NCBI GenBank assembly: GCA_036826295.1
Contig: DAISWO010000002.1
Span: forward strand, 124,001 to 188,000
Source of the DNA: DAISWO01 sp036826295
GTDB taxonomy: Bacteria > Patescibacteriota > Saccharimonadia > Saccharimonadales > JAGQNJ01
Direction: 5' to 3'
Length of the DNA: 64,000 bases
In this document: piece after piece, positions 33,689 to 42,958 of the stretch
Layout: the number at the start of each line of letters is the position of its first letter
Numbering within the stretch: position 1 is the stretch's first letter
The notes under the pieces: generated by a model
The model's input: the letters and a program-made list of their open reading frames with translations, nothing else
What the model was told of the DNA's origin: nothing
The model's database searches: none
Translations under genes and position numbers: made by a program

Positions 33689-33699
33689 TTTTCAAGGAC

Positions 33700-34131
33700 T
33701 TATCGCCGAGTTTTTCGCCGACGCTTTAGTTCGGCCACACGCAAACGTGTCTGACTACGATCTATTAAGTTTTGTGCTGTATCCAACGACAGCTGATCTT
33801 TGGCCTCTGCACGGAGTTGTCGGGCGTCTGCGATGGCTTTTTCAGCCTCGGCAGCATTAATCTCATCGGCATGGTCAGCCTCATCCGCTAGCACTCTAAC
33901 TTCGTTATTCAGTACTTCTATAACGCCCCCGTTTGTAGCGTAGTTTTCCATCATATCATCAGGCTCATTAGACTTACGTCTGACGCTAATAACCCCTGGG
34001 CTAGCAATACTAATAAGAGGCATATGGTCTTTAAATACGGCGATTATGCCATCCGGGGTAGGCAAGAGCACCTCGTAGGCCTCGTCAGCGTACTTCACGC
34101 CATCAAGTGTAACTAGTTGAAATGTTATCAT
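33700..34131 (-). CDS. atpC: ATP synthase F1 epsilon subunit
   Basis: 143 residues: N-terminal beta sandwich (FQLVTLDGVKYADEAYEVLLPT, GIIAVFKDHMPLIS) and C-terminal helical hairpin rich in Ala, Glu and Arg. Part of the central stalk that couples rotation to catalysis. It is the last gene of the ATP synthase operon and overlaps the preceding small ORF by ATGA. Confidence 0.92.
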   Translation of the reverse strand: MITFQLVTLDGVKYADEAYEVLLPTPDGIIAVFKDHMPLISIASPGVISVRRKSNEPDDMMENYATNGGVIEVLNNEVRVLADEADHADEINAAEAEKAIADARQLRAEAKDQLSLDTAQNLIDRSQTRLRVAELKRRRKTRR

Positions 34132-34337
34132 TCTTCTCCTCTGATGATATTTGGCCCAATCTCAAATTCGTCCCCAGTGTTCGCGTCTGGAATTATCGGC
34201 AGACCTTGCTCATCATACTCAAGACTTCCAGCACCTTCTTGTACTTGTTTAATAAATCCTTCAAGCGCTAATAATTCTTCAACTGTTCGTGGTCCTTCTT
34301 CATCTTGTGGCGTATAACCTCTGTCGATTTCTCCCAT
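34128..34337 (-). CDS. Intercalated small ORF between atpD and atpC
   Basis: 69 acidic residues, no membrane segment, many Glu/Asp/Gly (TPQDEEGPRTVEELL, IPDANTGDEFEIGPN). It starts at TAATG on the atpD stop and ends ATGA on atpC, so it is translated with both. No family recognised. One of five non-canonical ORFs in this operon. Confidence 0.6.
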   Translation of the reverse strand: MGEIDRGYTPQDEEGPRTVEELLALEGFIKQVQEGAGSLEYDEQGLPIIPDANTGDEFEIGPNIIRGEE

Positions 34338-35796
34338 TATTTGACCTCGCTTATTGTACCTTTCATATAAAAGGCGTTCTCGGACTTGTCGTCATGTTTG
34401 CCATCTAGAATTTCTCTAAATCCTACAATCGTATCTTTTAGGCTGACGTATTTACCGCCGTTACCAGTAAATTGCTCGGCAACAAAGAATGGTTGAGTCA
34501 AAAACCGTTGGATACGCCTAGCTCTAGACACCGTCTGTTTATCTTCGTCTGACAATTCTTCCATGCCGAGGATCGCGATAATATCCTGAAGATCTTTGTA
34601 TCGCTGTAGTATTCGCTGGACTTCACGAGCCACTTCGTAGTGTTCTTTGCCGACTATCTCTGGGTCCAAGATTGTCGAGCTAGAATCAAGTGGATCAACG
34701 GCAGGATACAGCCCTTGCTCTGTTAAACCACGATTAAGCACGATTGTTGAATCAAGGTGAGCAAATGCTGTCGCCGGTGCAGGGTCGGTAAGGTCGTCGG
34801 CAGGCACATAGACTGCTTGCACCGACGTAATTGAACCCGTTTTTGTACTAGTAATACGTTCTTGTAGGGCGCCCATTTCTTGCGCCAAGTTTGGCTGATA
34901 GCCTACCGCTGATGGCATACGGCCAAGTAGGGCCGAAACTTCTGAACCAGCCTGAGTAAATCTAAAGATATTATCAATAAATAACAGTACATCTTTACCC
35001 TCATCACGAAAGCCCTCGGCAATAGTTAGCCCTGATAATCCCACGCGCAGACGCGCGCCCGGCGGTTCGTTCATCTGTCCAAATACTAAGCTAGTCTTAT
35101 CTAGAACCCCAGATTCTTCCATCTCATAATACAGATCGTTTCCTTCACGGGTACGTTCACCAACACCGGCAAAAACAGATGTACCACCGTGTTCTTTGGC
35201 AATATTGTTAATAAGCTCCGTAATTAGCACGGTTTTACCTACACCCGCGCCACCGAACAATCCAACCTTACCGCCCTTTGTGANNNNNNNNNNATCGGTG
35301 ATATGAGGTCGATTACTTTAATGCCGGTCTCTAGGATTTCAGTTTCGCCTGATTGCTCGGATAGGGCAGGGGGAGCACGGTGAATCGGCGCAGTCTTACT
35401 AGTTACAGCTTTTTTGCCGTCGATTGGCTCGCCAACAACATTGAACATCCGGCCAAGCGTATCTTTACCGATCGGGACACTAATTGGCGCACCGGTATCG
35501 ATAACCTTCGCGCCACGCTCTAATCCATCTGTCGAGCTAAGCGAAATAGCTCTAATGCTAGTCTCGCTAAGGTGTTGAGCAACCTCAAGCACTATCTTCT
35601 TGCCATCTCCGCCAGCTGGCGGATCGATTTTTAGAGCGTTGTAGATTGCTGGCAGTTTGCCTTCGCCAAAATCAACATCTACGACCACACCTACAACCTG
35701 CGTTACCTGTCCGTCCTGTCGGCCAGACAGGCGGGCTCTTCCATTATTACTGGCTGTTGGTTGTTTATTATTCGCTGTTTTTACTGCTGTTGTCAT
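34337..35796 (-). CDS. atpD: ATP synthase F1 beta subunit (interrupted by an assembly gap)
   Basis: The catalytic subunit. Walker A FGGAGVGKT directly follows the gap; LLFIDNIFRFTQAGSEVS (Walker B region) and EMGALQERI are present. The frame breaks at ten Ns (35284-35293). Removing the Ns and one duplicated T gives an uninterrupted frame reading SPITKGGKVGLF and a protein of about 482 residues, the usual length. So the gene is intact in the organism and the break is an assembly artefact. AGGAGA precedes ATG 35796. The N-terminus has a ~25-residue extension (TANNKQPTASNNGRARLSG). Confidence 0.95.
35284..35293. other. Assembly gap of ten Ns inside atpD
   Basis: Ten Ns between GGGCGGTAAG-side and ATCGGTGATATG-side sequence. 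The reading frame is restored if the two contig ends actually overlap by one base, so no sequence appears to be missing. Confidence 0.9.
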
Positions 35797-35856
35797 TTAT
35801 TCTCCTATTATAACTTAACTATTATTTGATCAGCACTTGGCGTATCTATACTCAAT

Positions 35857-36534
35857 CTATCTATTCCTCCACTCTGGATTTTCGCTAGCTTGTGCTTTAA
35901 GGACAGCTCTTTTCCTTCTTTTCATAAATTCTTCAAACAATTCTCTCTCTGTATCAGGTATATACACATCCGGCAAAACGCCAGCCTCTGATAAAAATCG
36001 AGAAAGCGCCGTTACTAACCCCTTACCTTCAACTAAGTTAGTATCTAAATCATCACCCCGCAAGTCTTCTGGTACTTCCTTCGAAAAAGCTAAATCATTA
36101 ACTTGATCAGTCCATGCTGCCCTTAATCCTATTGCAGTTACGTTCTGTGCCGATTGCGTATATCCAAATGCCTTCTTTTCTTTGACTGGTGTAAGTAGTG
36201 CGTCTTGAAGTACCGTCTCAAAACATGGTTGACTTCTAGCAATATCAATAACTCTCTCTTCTAGTAGCATATTTTGTAGAGAACTGCGGATATCACCCCG
36301 TGTGCGCGCTCCTAGACCTTCTGCTAGATGTTCACCAACACTCGCCACACCAACACTAACCAGTGTAGTAGTAAGCTCTTGTGCAGACAGACCTTCTTTC
36401 TGCGAACACCAGAACGTTAATTCACGCGCATCTTCAGCTATCATATCTGGAATTAGTCCATACATTCCTCTCCACTCCTCATCGTGACCTGGCATATAAT
36501 AATCATCTAGCCGAAACTCTTCTGTTGTTCTCAC
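35857..36534 (-). CDS. Intercalated ORF between atpG and atpD (second)
   Basis: 225 residues from GTG 36534, which overlaps the previous stop as GTGA. Soluble, acidic and mostly helical (EEFMKRRKRAVLKAQ at the end). Segment TTTLVSVGVASVGEHLAEGLGA is the most hydrophobic but too polar for a membrane helix. No known fold recognised. A 60-nt gap with AGGAGA follows before atpD. Confidence 0.65.
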   Translation of the reverse strand: MRTTEEFRLDDYYMPGHDEEWRGMYGLIPDMIAEDARELTFWCSQKEGLSAQELTTTLVSVGVASVGEHLAEGLGARTRGDIRSSLQNMLLEERVIDIARSQPCFETVLQDALLTPVKEKKAFGYTQSAQNVTAIGLRAAWTDQVNDLAFSKEVPEDLRGDDLDTNLVEGKGLVTALSRFLSEAGVLPDVYIPDTERELFEEFMKRRKRAVLKAQASENPEWRNR

Positions 36535-37016
36535 TTCGCCTCTCCTGATTCGGTTGGCTGGGTACTTCCCAACATACCGCCAACATACCACTGGGTAAGT
36601 TCACGATCTGGATAACTTGGGACTAAAACAGAAGAATAATCTGAGTACAAACCACTAAGCAAGTCATTATGATTCTCAACTACGATCATGGACGCCAAAG
36701 TAGCAATATCACTACAACGAACAAAAGTATGGTCATCGGCCAAATCCCCGGCAGTAAGAGTTGCTATCGCGTAAGTATCGATTAGACTTCGATGGAATTC
36801 TAGAGCCATGGCACCGCAAACTTCTGCAGCATCAAGTCGGGCTTTATCCCAAGCAATTTCGATTTTAGTCTCTCGCGATCCCGGCAAAGGCGCCCAATAC
36901 GAATCATCATCTAATACTTGCTGTCGCCACTCTGCTGTTCCTAGACGTATTTCTTCGTGACGTATTTCCCACGCTTTGTCTAAATCTGCTGGTGATGTAT
37001 CGTAATTATCTATCAT
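36531..37016 (-). CDS. Intercalated ORF between atpG and atpD (first)
   Basis: 161 residues, acidic, helical N-terminal half (DKAWEIRHEEIRLGTAEWRQQV). It overlaps atpG by ATGA and the next ORF by GTGA, so expression is tied to the operon. No motif recognised and no similarity by eye to the other intercalated ORFs. Confidence 0.65.
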   Translation of the reverse strand: MIDNYDTSPADLDKAWEIRHEEIRLGTAEWRQQVLDDDSYWAPLPGSRETKIEIAWDKARLDAAEVCGAMALEFHRSLIDTYAIATLTAGDLADDHTFVRCSDIATLASMIVVENHNDLLSGLYSDYSSVLVPSYPDRELTQWYVGGMLGSTQPTESGEAK

Positions 37017-37882
37017 TTTATGGCCTCCGCTCCGCCGGTTATTTCTGCTAATTCTTGGGTTATACCGGCTTGTCTAGCGGTGTTAAATGCCAAAGTCAGG
37101 TCATCCACCAAGTCATTGGCGTTATCTGTAGCATTTTTCATAGCCATCATACGCATAGAGTGCTCTGACGCCTGTGACTCTAAAAATGCCTGGCTCAACT
37201 GCGCTTCAACAAGGCGGACTGTAATGTTATCAAGTACTGCTTTAGGCGAAGGCTCAAATTCTGCTAGATCCATATCGCTACCCACTGGATTGTGAGTATA
37301 AGAGACGGGTAGAAGACGGTCATATTTTACTTCCTGAACAATACTAGATTTGAAGTCGGTATATAGTATGTCCGCTAGGTCAATATCCTTTTTCTCGAAC
37401 TTCTCTGTAATCATGTTAAGAATTGGACGGATATCGTTAGCAGTTGGGCTCTCGGGGAAGTCACGGTACACAGCTACTACCTCAATGTCATCAAGCCTAG
37501 CGATAAATCTTGCTGCTTGTTTACCAACTACAATAACTTCGCTTTTCACTTTTTGCTCTTTATCAACTTTTAGCTCTTTGGCAAGTTGCCTTAGCACGTT
37601 ACTGTTGTACGCTCCAGCTAACCCACGATCACTGGTGATTACAATATGAAGTCGAGTTTTTACAACGTGCCGAATTCTAAACAGCGGGTGCTTATCCACG
37701 TCCGTTAGTTGTCTCAGTCGATTAAGGATTTCATTTGCTAGATTTCTAAAATCGCGGGATTTTGCAGCAGCATCTTGAGCTTTGCGCATTTTGCTGGCAG
37801 CCACAAGCTCCATAGCTTTAGTAATCTGCTTGGTGTTAGAAACACTCGTAATCCGTCGTTTTAGTTGCTGTGTACTTGCCAT
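37013..37882 (-). CDS. atpG: ATP synthase F1 gamma subunit
   Basis: 289 residues. N-terminal helix with KRRITSVSNTKQITKAMELVAASKMR and C-terminal helix with MRMMAMKNATDNANDLVDDL, the two long helices of the rotor shaft, plus ITSDRGLAGAYNSNV. Complete and typical. Overlaps the following ORF by ATGA; 3 nt separate it from the preceding one. Confidence 0.95.
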   Translation of the reverse strand: MASTQQLKRRITSVSNTKQITKAMELVAASKMRKAQDAAAKSRDFRNLANEILNRLRQLTDVDKHPLFRIRHVVKTRLHIVITSDRGLAGAYNSNVLRQLAKELKVDKEQKVKSEVIVVGKQAARFIARLDDIEVVAVYRDFPESPTANDIRPILNMITEKFEKKDIDLADILYTDFKSSIVQEVKYDRLLPVSYTHNPVGSDMDLAEFEPSPKAVLDNITVRLVEAQLSQAFLESQASEHSMRMMAMKNATDNANDLVDDLTLAFNTARQAGITQELAEITGGAEAIK

Positions 37883-37885
37883 AAA

Positions 37886-38209
37886 CTACTTATCCTCCCT
37901 TAGGGTTTCGACGGTGAATTGGTGACCTATTTTCATACCAAGTAGTACATTTGGTTGGCATTGCATACGGAGATCATCAATAACGTCAAGATCACTGCAA
38001 TCAGGTAACGTTTCGTGAGCAAGAATTGACCCTATTCTAATCATGTAGTCTTCAACGCATTGCCAGGCCGAACCTTTTTTCGGAAAAGGGTTTTCTACAG
38101 ATACCTTGGGTGAAAACCCAGGTGCGGTTAGTGTTTCTAATGCATAGCCTAGCTCTCCCATTCTAAAATCAGTTGCCATAGAACCGCCTAATTCGAATAT
38201 TATTGGCAT
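37886..38209 (-). CDS. Intercalated ORF between atpA and atpG
   Basis: 107 residues starting at TAATG on the atpA stop. Soluble, two cysteines in the second half (PDCSDLDVIDDLRMQC). No family recognised. The coupling suggests a near 1:1 supply with alpha and gamma subunits. Confidence 0.6.
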   Translation of the reverse strand: MPIIFELGGSMATDFRMGELGYALETLTAPGFSPKVSVENPFPKKGSAWQCVEDYMIRIGSILAHETLPDCSDLDVIDDLRMQCQPNVLLGMKIGHQFTVETLREDK

Positions 38210-39738
38210 TAGTTCTCCTGATACTCCTTGGCAATTTCATTAGCTGTATCTACGATTATCTTCTGCATTTTATCGTCTGGTTTATCGCCTTTATCAAGAG
38301 CTGTCATTTCTTTTTTAAACTGCGAGTGAAGGGCTGAGAGTAGGGCATCTTTGGCTTTTTTGATGTTATCAATCGAAATGCCGTCAAATGCACCTTCGTT
38401 AGCCGCCATTAGTAGGGCAGTCTGTTGCCAAACTGAAAGTGGTGAATACTGGGGTTGTTTGAGTAATTCTGTTAGACGCTGGCCGCGTTCAATACGTTGT
38501 TTTGTCTCTTCGTCTAAGTCTGTCGAGAACTGGCTAAAGGCCGCAAGCTCACGAAATTGCGCTAGAGACAGTCGCAAGTTACCGGCAACACTTTTAACAG
38601 CTTTAGTCTGCGCCGAACCACCCACACGCGATACCGACAAACCAACTGAGATAGCCGGTCGGATACCCTGATAGAACAAGTTTGTCTCCATGAATATCTG
38701 TCCATCAGTAATCGAGATAACGTTAGTAGGGATGTAGGCGCTAATATCGCCAGCCTGAGTCTCGATAATCGGTAGGGCAGTAAGCGAACCTCCACCTAAT
38801 TTATCACTAAGTTTTGCTGAGCGTTCTAGCAGGCGGGAGTGAAGATAAAACACATCTCCCGGATAAGCCTCTCGACCTGGCGGACGACGGAGTAACAGCG
38901 ACATCTGGCGATAAGCAACCGCATGCTTCGATAGATCATCGTAGATAATCAACGCGTGTTGAGCGTTATCGCGGAAGTATTCTCCCATTGCTGTGCCAGA
39001 ATATGGTGCCAGATATTGCATACTGGCTGGGTCGGAAGCGGAAGTAGCAATAATTATCGATTGATCCATCACGCCTTCGCGCTTCAATCGTTCGGCAAGA
39101 CGCGCAACTTTACTTAGTTTTTGACCTACGGCTACATAAATATTAATAACACCTGTTCCTTGTTTGTGCTGGTTAATCATAGTGTCAATAGCAATGGCAG
39201 TTTTTCCTGTTTGTCGATCACCAATGATAAGTTCTCGCTGACCGCGTCCGATAGGGACCATGGCGTCAACTGACATCAGACCAGTCATTAATGGCTCATG
39301 GACACTTTTTCGATCCAAAACACCTGGCGCAGAACGCTCGACTGGACTAGTATTCTTCGTTTTTATCGGACCCTTATTATCCAACGGTCTACCAAGAGGG
39401 TCGACAATACGTCCGACTAATTCTGGACCTACGGGTACTTCTAGAACTTTTCCTGATAATCGCACTTTTGCACCCGCTTTGACTTCAACATCCTCGCCAA
39501 GTAGTACTAGACCAATCTCATCTTCCATTAAGTTAAGCGCAAAGGCAGGAACAGCACCGTTTAGCCCATCAATTTCAACCATTTCAGCAAAACCACACTT
39601 GTACAAGCCGTAGACCCACGCAATGCCGTCTCCAACCCTCGTTACTACACCGACATTCTCAACTTCGGGAGTGTTTTTTAACGCCTCGATCGCTTGCCGT
39701 ATATCTGATGATAATTCTTTTACTGATAAATCTTTCAC
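38209..39738 (-). CDS. atpA: ATP synthase F1 alpha subunit
   Basis: 509 residues, full length. Walker A GDRQTGKTAIA, the adenine-pocket region LIIYDDLSKHAVAYRQMSLLLRRPPG, and the VISITDGQIFMETNLF and GRVGGSAQ-type SRVGGSAQTK motifs are all present. GTG start shares its last G with the atpH stop (TAGTG). Non-catalytic nucleotide-binding subunit of F1. Confidence 0.97.
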   Translation of the reverse strand: MKDLSVKELSSDIRQAIEALKNTPEVENVGVVTRVGDGIAWVYGLYKCGFAEMVEIDGLNGAVPAFALNLMEDEIGLVLLGEDVEVKAGAKVRLSGKVLEVPVGPELVGRIVDPLGRPLDNKGPIKTKNTSPVERSAPGVLDRKSVHEPLMTGLMSVDAMVPIGRGQRELIIGDRQTGKTAIAIDTMINQHKQGTGVINIYVAVGQKLSKVARLAERLKREGVMDQSIIIATSASDPASMQYLAPYSGTAMGEYFRDNAQHALIIYDDLSKHAVAYRQMSLLLRRPPGREAYPGDVFYLHSRLLERSAKLSDKLGGGSLTALPIIETQAGDISAYIPTNVISITDGQIFMETNLFYQGIRPAISVGLSVSRVGGSAQTKAVKSVAGNLRLSLAQFRELAAFSQFSTDLDEETKQRIERGQRLTELLKQPQYSPLSVWQQTALLMAANEGAFDGISIDNIKKAKDALLSALHSQFKKEMTALDKGDKPDDKMQKIIVDTANEIAKEYQEN

Positions 39739-40127
39739 TATGCTATTACTCCTTCTCGTAACTTATTAAGTCGGTTGCGTACGGTTAGATCCAGCAACTT
39801 TGCGCTAGTCTCCACTCGAACACCACCGACGACTGATTCGTCTAGGATATTGTTAGTAACATACGAATCCGTATCTATTAATTTCATAATTTTACTGACT
39901 GTTGATTGGTCAAGTTTCTGCGCACTAGTTAAGTTAACTTCGACAACGCCAGTTGTATCTTCTCTGATTGAGCCTATTTCTCTAACAATCGCATCTAATT
40001 CGTTTGAGCGATGATTTTCAATCAAATATGCTGCCAGTAAAGTTGCCGACTTCTTAGTCGAGTATTTCTTAGTAAGCTCTAATGTTGCTTGGGCAATTTG
40101 TCTTTTTGTCGGTTTACTCATAATCAA
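39738..40127 (-). CDS. atpH: ATP synthase delta subunit, short form
   Basis: 129 residues against the usual ~175. The C-terminal part is clear: DTTGVVEVNLTSAQKLD, DESVVGGVRVETSAKLLDLTVRNRLNKL. The N-terminal helical bundle that binds the alpha N-termini is much reduced. ATG 40127 overlaps the preceding ORF by ATGA; an in-frame ATG at 40121 is equally possible. It would still be able to link F1 to the b subunit. Confidence 0.82.
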   Translation of the reverse strand: MIMSKPTKRQIAQATLELTKKYSTKKSATLLAAYLIENHRSNELDAIVREIGSIREDTTGVVEVNLTSAQKLDQSTVSKIMKLIDTDSYVTNNILDESVVGGVRVETSAKLLDLTVRNRLNKLREGVIA

Positions 40128-40489
40128 CTTAACCCCAATCTTTTATCGATTGGCCGGACATATACTAAGTACCCTAGCCATTCGACAGTAGCATCTCTTA
40201 AAGCATCGTTGGGAGTAGCATCTGTAGACTCAACGAGACCGTCTAGCCATTCACTATAACCACGTTGCACTCGTCCTCTAAGAGTATCCAGACCATCATA
40301 TGGAAAATCATATGCCGCACCCCTAACTCCTAGATTATCTTCGTGGAGGAATCCATAGCTCCCAGTTTCCGCTCCTTGGTTAGATAATGGGAGATAGTTC
40401 TCTCCTTCCATTAAATCTTGCGCAAGACGAAAACCCTCGCTAGAGACTAATGAAAGAATTGGCTCAACAGGCCTGCGGAACAACGTCAT
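40124..40489 (-). CDS. Intercalated ORF between atpF and atpH
   Basis: 121 residues, soluble, mixed charge, ending in EWLGYLVYVRPIDKRLGLS. It overlaps atpF and atpH by ATGA on each side. It precedes a shortened delta subunit, so it could supply the missing N-terminal helical part; by eye it does not resemble that domain. No motif recognised. Confidence 0.6.
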   Translation of the reverse strand: MTLFRRPVEPILSLVSSEGFRLAQDLMEGENYLPLSNQGAETGSYGFLHEDNLGVRGAAYDFPYDGLDTLRGRVQRGYSEWLDGLVESTDATPNDALRDATVEWLGYLVYVRPIDKRLGLS

Positions 40490-41028
40490 GATAATTCTTT
40501 CATTGTTTTACCCAAGAGATCAGCATCAGCCTTGGAATCTAGTTTTGTCTTAATTATCGCTTCGGTTGCTTCGGCAACAAGACCGCGCATTTCTTTCTCT
40601 AAGCCTACTCTGGCTTTATCAATGTCTTCTTCAATTTTTACGTGCGCATCAGCTAACATCATATCGGCTTTTCGATTCGCAACGTCTTCTGCTTCTTTTA
40701 TCACTGATCCTGCTTCTTCGTGTGAATCGGCGATGATTTTATCAGACTCTATTCGGGCTTCTTTTAATGTAGCTTTTACTTTTTCATCTAATTGTTCTTT
40801 TTCGGCCTCCATCTCTCGACCCAAACGAATACCGTCTTCAATTGTTTTTCGCCTAGATTCTAGAGTTGTGACAATTTTTGTTAATGCAAATTTCTTAATA
40901 ATGAAGAAGAGAAGGAGGAAAGTGGCAGCCTGCGCCAAAATGGCTAGTGGATCAATACCAAGCGCCCCAATACCCGACACTTCTTCAGTGCTGGCGAATA
41001 TTGTTATTATTTGACTATAATCTACCAC
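40486..41028 (-). CDS. atpF: ATP synthase Fo b subunit
   Basis: 180 residues: N-terminal membrane helix (ILAQAATFLLLFFIIKKFAL) and a long charged coiled coil (ESRRKTIEDGIRLGREMEAE, EAGSVIKEAEDVANRKAD). It forms the peripheral stalk. Typical length. Overlaps the following ORF by ATGA. Confidence 0.93.
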   Translation of the reverse strand: MVDYSQIITIFASTEEVSGIGALGIDPLAILAQAATFLLLFFIIKKFALTKIVTTLESRRKTIEDGIRLGREMEAEKEQLDEKVKATLKEARIESDKIIADSHEEAGSVIKEAEDVANRKADMMLADAHVKIEEDIDKARVGLEKEMRGLVAEATEAIIKTKLDSKADADLLGKTMKELS

Positions 41029-41055
41029 TTTATCTCCTTAATTGTTCTTCGTATA

Positions 41056-41304
41056 TTATGCAAGCAAGAAAGCACCTAACAAGAATGCAAGTAGCGCTGT
41101 AACTTCAATCATCGCAGCGATAATCACGATCTGACCGGCTGCTTTACCAGCTTCTGGATTGCGCCCAAGCGCTTTCATGTAATTTGCACCAAGCCAACCC
41201 AATGAGAAGGCAGCAGCACCAAGTGCTATACCAAGCATTATGCCTTTAGCCATAATGTCATTGCTGGCAGCTTCAGCTGCAAATGTTGTTAATTGTGGAA
41301 CCAT
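41056..41304 (-). CDS. atpE: ATP synthase Fo c subunit
   Basis: 82 residues, two membrane helices joined by the polar loop KALGRNPEAGK. The second helix carries the ion-binding Glu in AAMIEVTALLAFLLGAFL. No Na-type ligand pattern is obvious, so protons are the likely coupling ion. GGGGA lies upstream of the ATG. Confidence 0.93.
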   Translation of the reverse strand: MVPQLTTFAAEAASNDIMAKGIMLGIALGAAAFSLGWLGANYMKALGRNPEAGKAAGQIVIIAAMIEVTALLAFLLGAFLLA

Positions 41305-41348
41305 ATATCTTTCCCCTTAATTATTATTTGGTTTACCATTTTTCATGA

Positions 41349-42200
41349 CTAATGCGCTCCTTCGACCTGTTTAGAGGCATCAATACGGTCATGATCTGAT
41401 TCGGAGCCGTGGTCATCGGCGTGGGATATCGCAAGTCCCAGATACGTTGCTGATAATACTGTAAATACGTAGGCCTGTATACCCGCAACTAATACTTCGA
41501 ATAAAATTATAGGTAATGCTGCAAGTGGCGTTCGACCGCCGGACAAGACAAGGGAGGTAAATACAGCTATCAAAATCTCGCCAACAGCTGTATTCAAAAA
41601 CAACCTTAAACTCAAGCTGAGTATCCTAGTTAATTCGCCAAATACTTCTAATATCCCGATAAAAAAGTTCAGAGGATTCCATGGTTTATTCGTAAAGTAA
41701 TGCTGAAGGTGTTTTTTTCCACCTTGTTCTTTAATCGATAATACTTGGACCATTAAAATTGCTGCAACTGCCATTGCGATAGTTGCATTCAAATCAGCTG
41801 TGAAAGGTCGAAACAGGGGAGTTGCGACGCCTTGATAAGATATTTCAACAGATGGCCCTACTACCGGTAATAGACCGAAAGTGTTTGTTATTAGGATGAA
41901 TACAAAAAAACTCCCGAAAATAGGAGCATATTTTATGGCGCGGGCTCGAGAGCCAAAGACGCCTTCAAGCATTGAGAGAATGTAGTCCATAATCATCTCA
42001 ATAAATTGCGAAAAGCCTTTTTTTGGCTCAATCTTGATTCTTCTGGCAGCCCAAACTAATAGGCTTATGATAAAAATTGATGTCAATAGACCATAAAGCA
42101 TAGAGTTAGTAATTGTTAGCGGGCCAATTTGAGCAATCGGTTCGGCCTTTAAACTAACGTGAATGTCGCTAGGCGCAAAACGAACTAAAGAACCTAACAT
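41349..42200 (-). CDS. atpB: ATP synthase Fo a subunit
   Basis: 283 residues with about six membrane helices. The essential Arg is in TRILSLSLRLFLNTAVG, and the preceding FGELTRIL and later FTVLSATYLGLAI regions are typical. The C-terminal tail is His/Asp-rich (SHADDHGSESDHDRIDAS). First gene of the operon; no atpI-like gene precedes it. GAGGA lies near the ATG. Confidence 0.94.
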   Translation of the reverse strand: MLGSLVRFAPSDIHVSLKAEPIAQIGPLTITNSMLYGLLTSIFIISLLVWAARRIKIEPKKGFSQFIEMIMDYILSMLEGVFGSRARAIKYAPIFGSFFVFILITNTFGLLPVVGPSVEISYQGVATPLFRPFTADLNATIAMAVAAILMVQVLSIKEQGGKKHLQHYFTNKPWNPLNFFIGILEVFGELTRILSLSLRLFLNTAVGEILIAVFTSLVLSGGRTPLAALPIILFEVLVAGIQAYVFTVLSATYLGLAISHADDHGSESDHDRIDASKQVEGAH

Positions 42201-42323
42201 TGTTGGTCCTCCTCATAATTCCGATTTGTCGTCGGCAAACTGTCGGCGGCTGTTTTCATTTACGTATGTTTACTATATACAAACTGGCCTCTGTACGCAA
42301 GGGGTATATAATGAAGTGTTTGT

Positions 42324-42821
42324 TTACAATTTTTCGGCTTGCTTTGCGTTGCAAAAAACTTCTACAGATTGTTCAACTGCTGTTAAGAGTCCGAGCGCCA
42401 GCTTTTCGTCAAAACCGTCATTAATTAGAGCAGGCGAGAATGATTCAACTATCGGATCTAGATGCGGTTTGACCCCAGGAAGATGACCGAATCCTTCAGG
42501 GAATTCACCAAAGCTCCATGTTGCACGCAAATATGGTCCAACAGGGTGGCTAGAAATCTGTAAATAAGTAGCGGGACTTTTTTGTCTAGCAGGTGAAACT
42601 TCAACAACATTTGTCGAAAGCTCATTTTTAATAGTTGGGACAGTATCTTTCCTGCCAGGATCATATCTTTCTTCAAAATACGGCGTGATTCTTGTAATTG
42701 CAGCATCCCAACGTTCTTGGGGTGTTAACTGGCTCTCGGATTCAACCAAATCTCTGGGGTCTCTCAACCTTATTGCCTTGGCCTCTATGCTTCTAATTGT
42801 CTTTGCTCTTTTAAGTTCCAT
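42324..42821 (-). CDS. Hypothetical protein upstream of the ATP synthase operon
   Basis: About 165 residues from ATG 42821; an upstream TTG at 42839 is less likely. Same strand as atpB with a 123-nt gap, so it may be co-transcribed. N-terminus strongly basic (KRAKTIRSIEAKAIRLRDPRD), rest mixed. It has no membrane segment and does not resemble AtpI. No family recognised. Confidence 0.6.
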   Translation of the reverse strand: MELKRAKTIRSIEAKAIRLRDPRDLVESESQLTPQERWDAAITRITPYFEERYDPGRKDTVPTIKNELSTNVVEVSPARQKSPATYLQISSHPVGPYLRATWSFGEFPEGFGHLPGVKPHLDPIVESFSPALINDGFDEKLALGLLTAVEQSVEVFCNAKQAEKL

Positions 42822-42958
42822 GAAAAGTATCCTATACAAATAAATATTTCAGTGCAAGCATAACGATTATTAAATCTAAGACATACAATGCGACTTTACA
42901 ATGTATAGTTACTTTGATATTATGTTATTGCTTAACTAATTAGAAAGAGAGGCCGATA

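Noticed and set aside
34337..35796. atpD as a frameshifted pseudogene
   Set aside because: The break coincides with ten Ns and the frame is restored exactly by joining the flanks with a one-base overlap.
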